This document shows positions 4,671 through 5,472 of a stretch of DNA of 5,472 bases, piece by piece. Source of the stretch: Lachnospiraceae bacterium. Its GTDB lineage: Bacteria; Bacillota; Clostridia; Lachnospirales; Lachnospiraceae. A model generated the notes under the pieces. That model was not told where the DNA came from and searched no databases. It saw nothing but the letters and a program-made list of their open reading frames with translations. Location of the stretch: assembly GCA_900755865.1 (NCBI GenBank), contig CAAEHZ010000051.1:1-5472 (forward strand), given 5' to 3'. Numbering within the stretch: position 1 is the first letter of the stretch; every line of letters starts with the position of its first letter. Made by a program: the position numbers and the translations under genes.

Positions 4671-5472
4671 TTATTTTTCCTGCTCCTTTTTTGTTTTTCC
4701 CGTTCTATAATTGGCGGCAGCGGCGTCAAACTGTCCGTAAAGGATTTTCTGATTGTTCAGCCGCTTTACATATTCTGTGCGTCTTCCCACAAAACCGGAA
4801 AGCTTGTTCATATATTCTTCAGAGGAAATCTTTCCCTCTGCCACCAGCGTCAGTCCCTTTTCCCAGCTTGCCGTCAGTGCCGGGTCCAGCAGCGCCTTAA
4901 TAGAATCTCCTACCACATCATAAATCATTTCCCCCATCAGTGTCGGTGTCAGCACCTGGGTCTTTTTGTTCAGGGCAAGATACTCAATGTTCACCAGCTT
5001 CTTTAAAATTTCCGCTCTGGTGGCACTGGTGCCGATGCCGCTTCCCTTTATCTGGGCACGGAGCTCCTCATCCTCGATAAACTGCCCCGCGTTTTCCATG
5101 GTCAGAATAATGCTGCCGGAGGTATACCGCTTTGGTGGAGAAGTTTCCCCTTCCTTGATTTCATACCCGGCAGGAGAAAGAAGGGCTCCCTTCTTTAAGC
5201 CCATCAGAAGCTGTATCAGTCTGTCATCCCCCTGTACCTCGGTATCCTCCTCATTTCCGGTATCTCCTGCTTCCTTTTCCTCCTGACTGCCGTTTTTTTC
5301 TTCCCCGGTGCCCGCCTTCTGGCTGCCGTCCTTTTTGGAAGGAAAAGCCGCCACCTTCAAATAGCCCTCCTCTGCCAGTGCCTTAAAGCCGGAGGAAAAG
5401 ATTTCTCCCTTTATCTTAATACGAAGCTGAAACTTCTGGTATACCGCGGCCGGATAGAAAATACTTAAGAAA
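4671..5472 (-). CDS. topB: DNA topoisomerase III, C-terminal fragment (cut by window edge)
   Basis: The open frame runs from the window edge to TAA at 4673-4671, giving 266 C-terminal residues; there is no start codon inside the window. A TTG at 5360 is an internal leucine codon, not a start. The fragment opens with FLSIFYPAAVYQKF (1-14). A charged low-complexity stretch rich in Gly, Glu and Lys spans about 45-83. Then come PPKRYTSGSIILTMENAG (112-129), GIGTSATRAEIL (145-156) and YLALNKKTQVLTPTLMGE (164-181). These are hallmarks of the type IA topoisomerase core, where the PPxRYT helix and the GIG-ATRA segment close the toroidal fold. The catalytic tyrosine lies upstream, outside the window. 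The enzyme relaxes and decatenates DNA by single-strand passage in the cytoplasm. No C-terminal zinc fingers are present, consistent with topoisomerase III rather than topoisomerase I. Plasmid or ICE copies also exist, but the housekeeping-type neighbours suggest a chromosomal copy. Confidence 0.88.
   Translation of the reverse strand, partial: FLSIFYPAAVYQKFQLRIKIKGEIFSSGFKALAEEGYLKVAAFPSKKDGSQKAGTGEEKNGSQEEKEAGDTGNEEDTEVQGDDRLIQLLMGLKKGALLSPAGYEIKEGETSPPKRYTSGSIILTMENAGQFIEDEELRAQIKGSGIGTSATRAEILKKLVNIEYLALNKKTQVLTPTLMGEMIYDVVGDSIKALLDPALTASWEKGLTLVAEGKISSEEYMNKLSGFVGRRTEYVKRLNNQKILYGQFDAAAANYRTGKTKKEQEK

Noticed and set aside
4966..5286. A plus-strand frame opposite topoisomerase III
   Set aside because: Its Ser/Pro-rich composition mirrors the codons of the charged topB segment, and no initiation signal was seen.

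Overview
The window reads as a chromosomal stretch of a Gram-positive anaerobe of the class Clostridia, most likely a Lachnospiraceae gut bacterium. The grounds are protein character (a NifU-like scaffold next to a GGGtGRT-family protein, a TrpXYZ-type ABC cassette, a clostridial topoisomerase III), strong AGGAGG-type ribosome binding sites, GTG starts and mid-range GC. The family-level placement is recognition from memory, not a search. All six genes are on the minus strand, so transcription runs from high to low coordinates. No RNA gene, IS element, CRISPR array or phage gene was seen.

In order of transcription: (1) 5472-4671, the C-terminal part of DNA topoisomerase III, cut by the window edge. 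Its stop touches the start of (2) 4670-3993, a left-handed beta-helix protein resembling the acetyltransferase half of GlmU. (3) A consensus sigma-A promoter lies across the end of that gene (3996-3968). It drives a leader of about 120 nt and then a three-gene ABC importer: lipoprotein binding protein (3839-2856), a terminator-like hairpin (2828-2794), permease (2746-1817) and ATPase (1824-1030, overlapping the permease by 8 bp). (4) After a 124-bp gap with a probable promoter and a dyad that could be an operator comes a two-gene unit: a NifU/IscU-like protein (905-213) and the start of a GGGtGRT-family protein (187-1, cut by the window edge).

The importer looks complete: one binding protein, one membrane protein (probably a homodimer) and one ATPase, of the family annotated in streptococci as TrpXYZ. 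There is no T-box, so a tryptophan role should not be carried over unchecked. The NifU-like/GGGtGRT pair is the least understood part. The scaffold keeps one canonical cysteine region but has its other cysteines in unusual places, and its partner family has no function known to me.

Start codons were re-chosen for the three ABC genes, because the longest open frames begin inside or upstream of obvious Shine-Dalgarno sequences.
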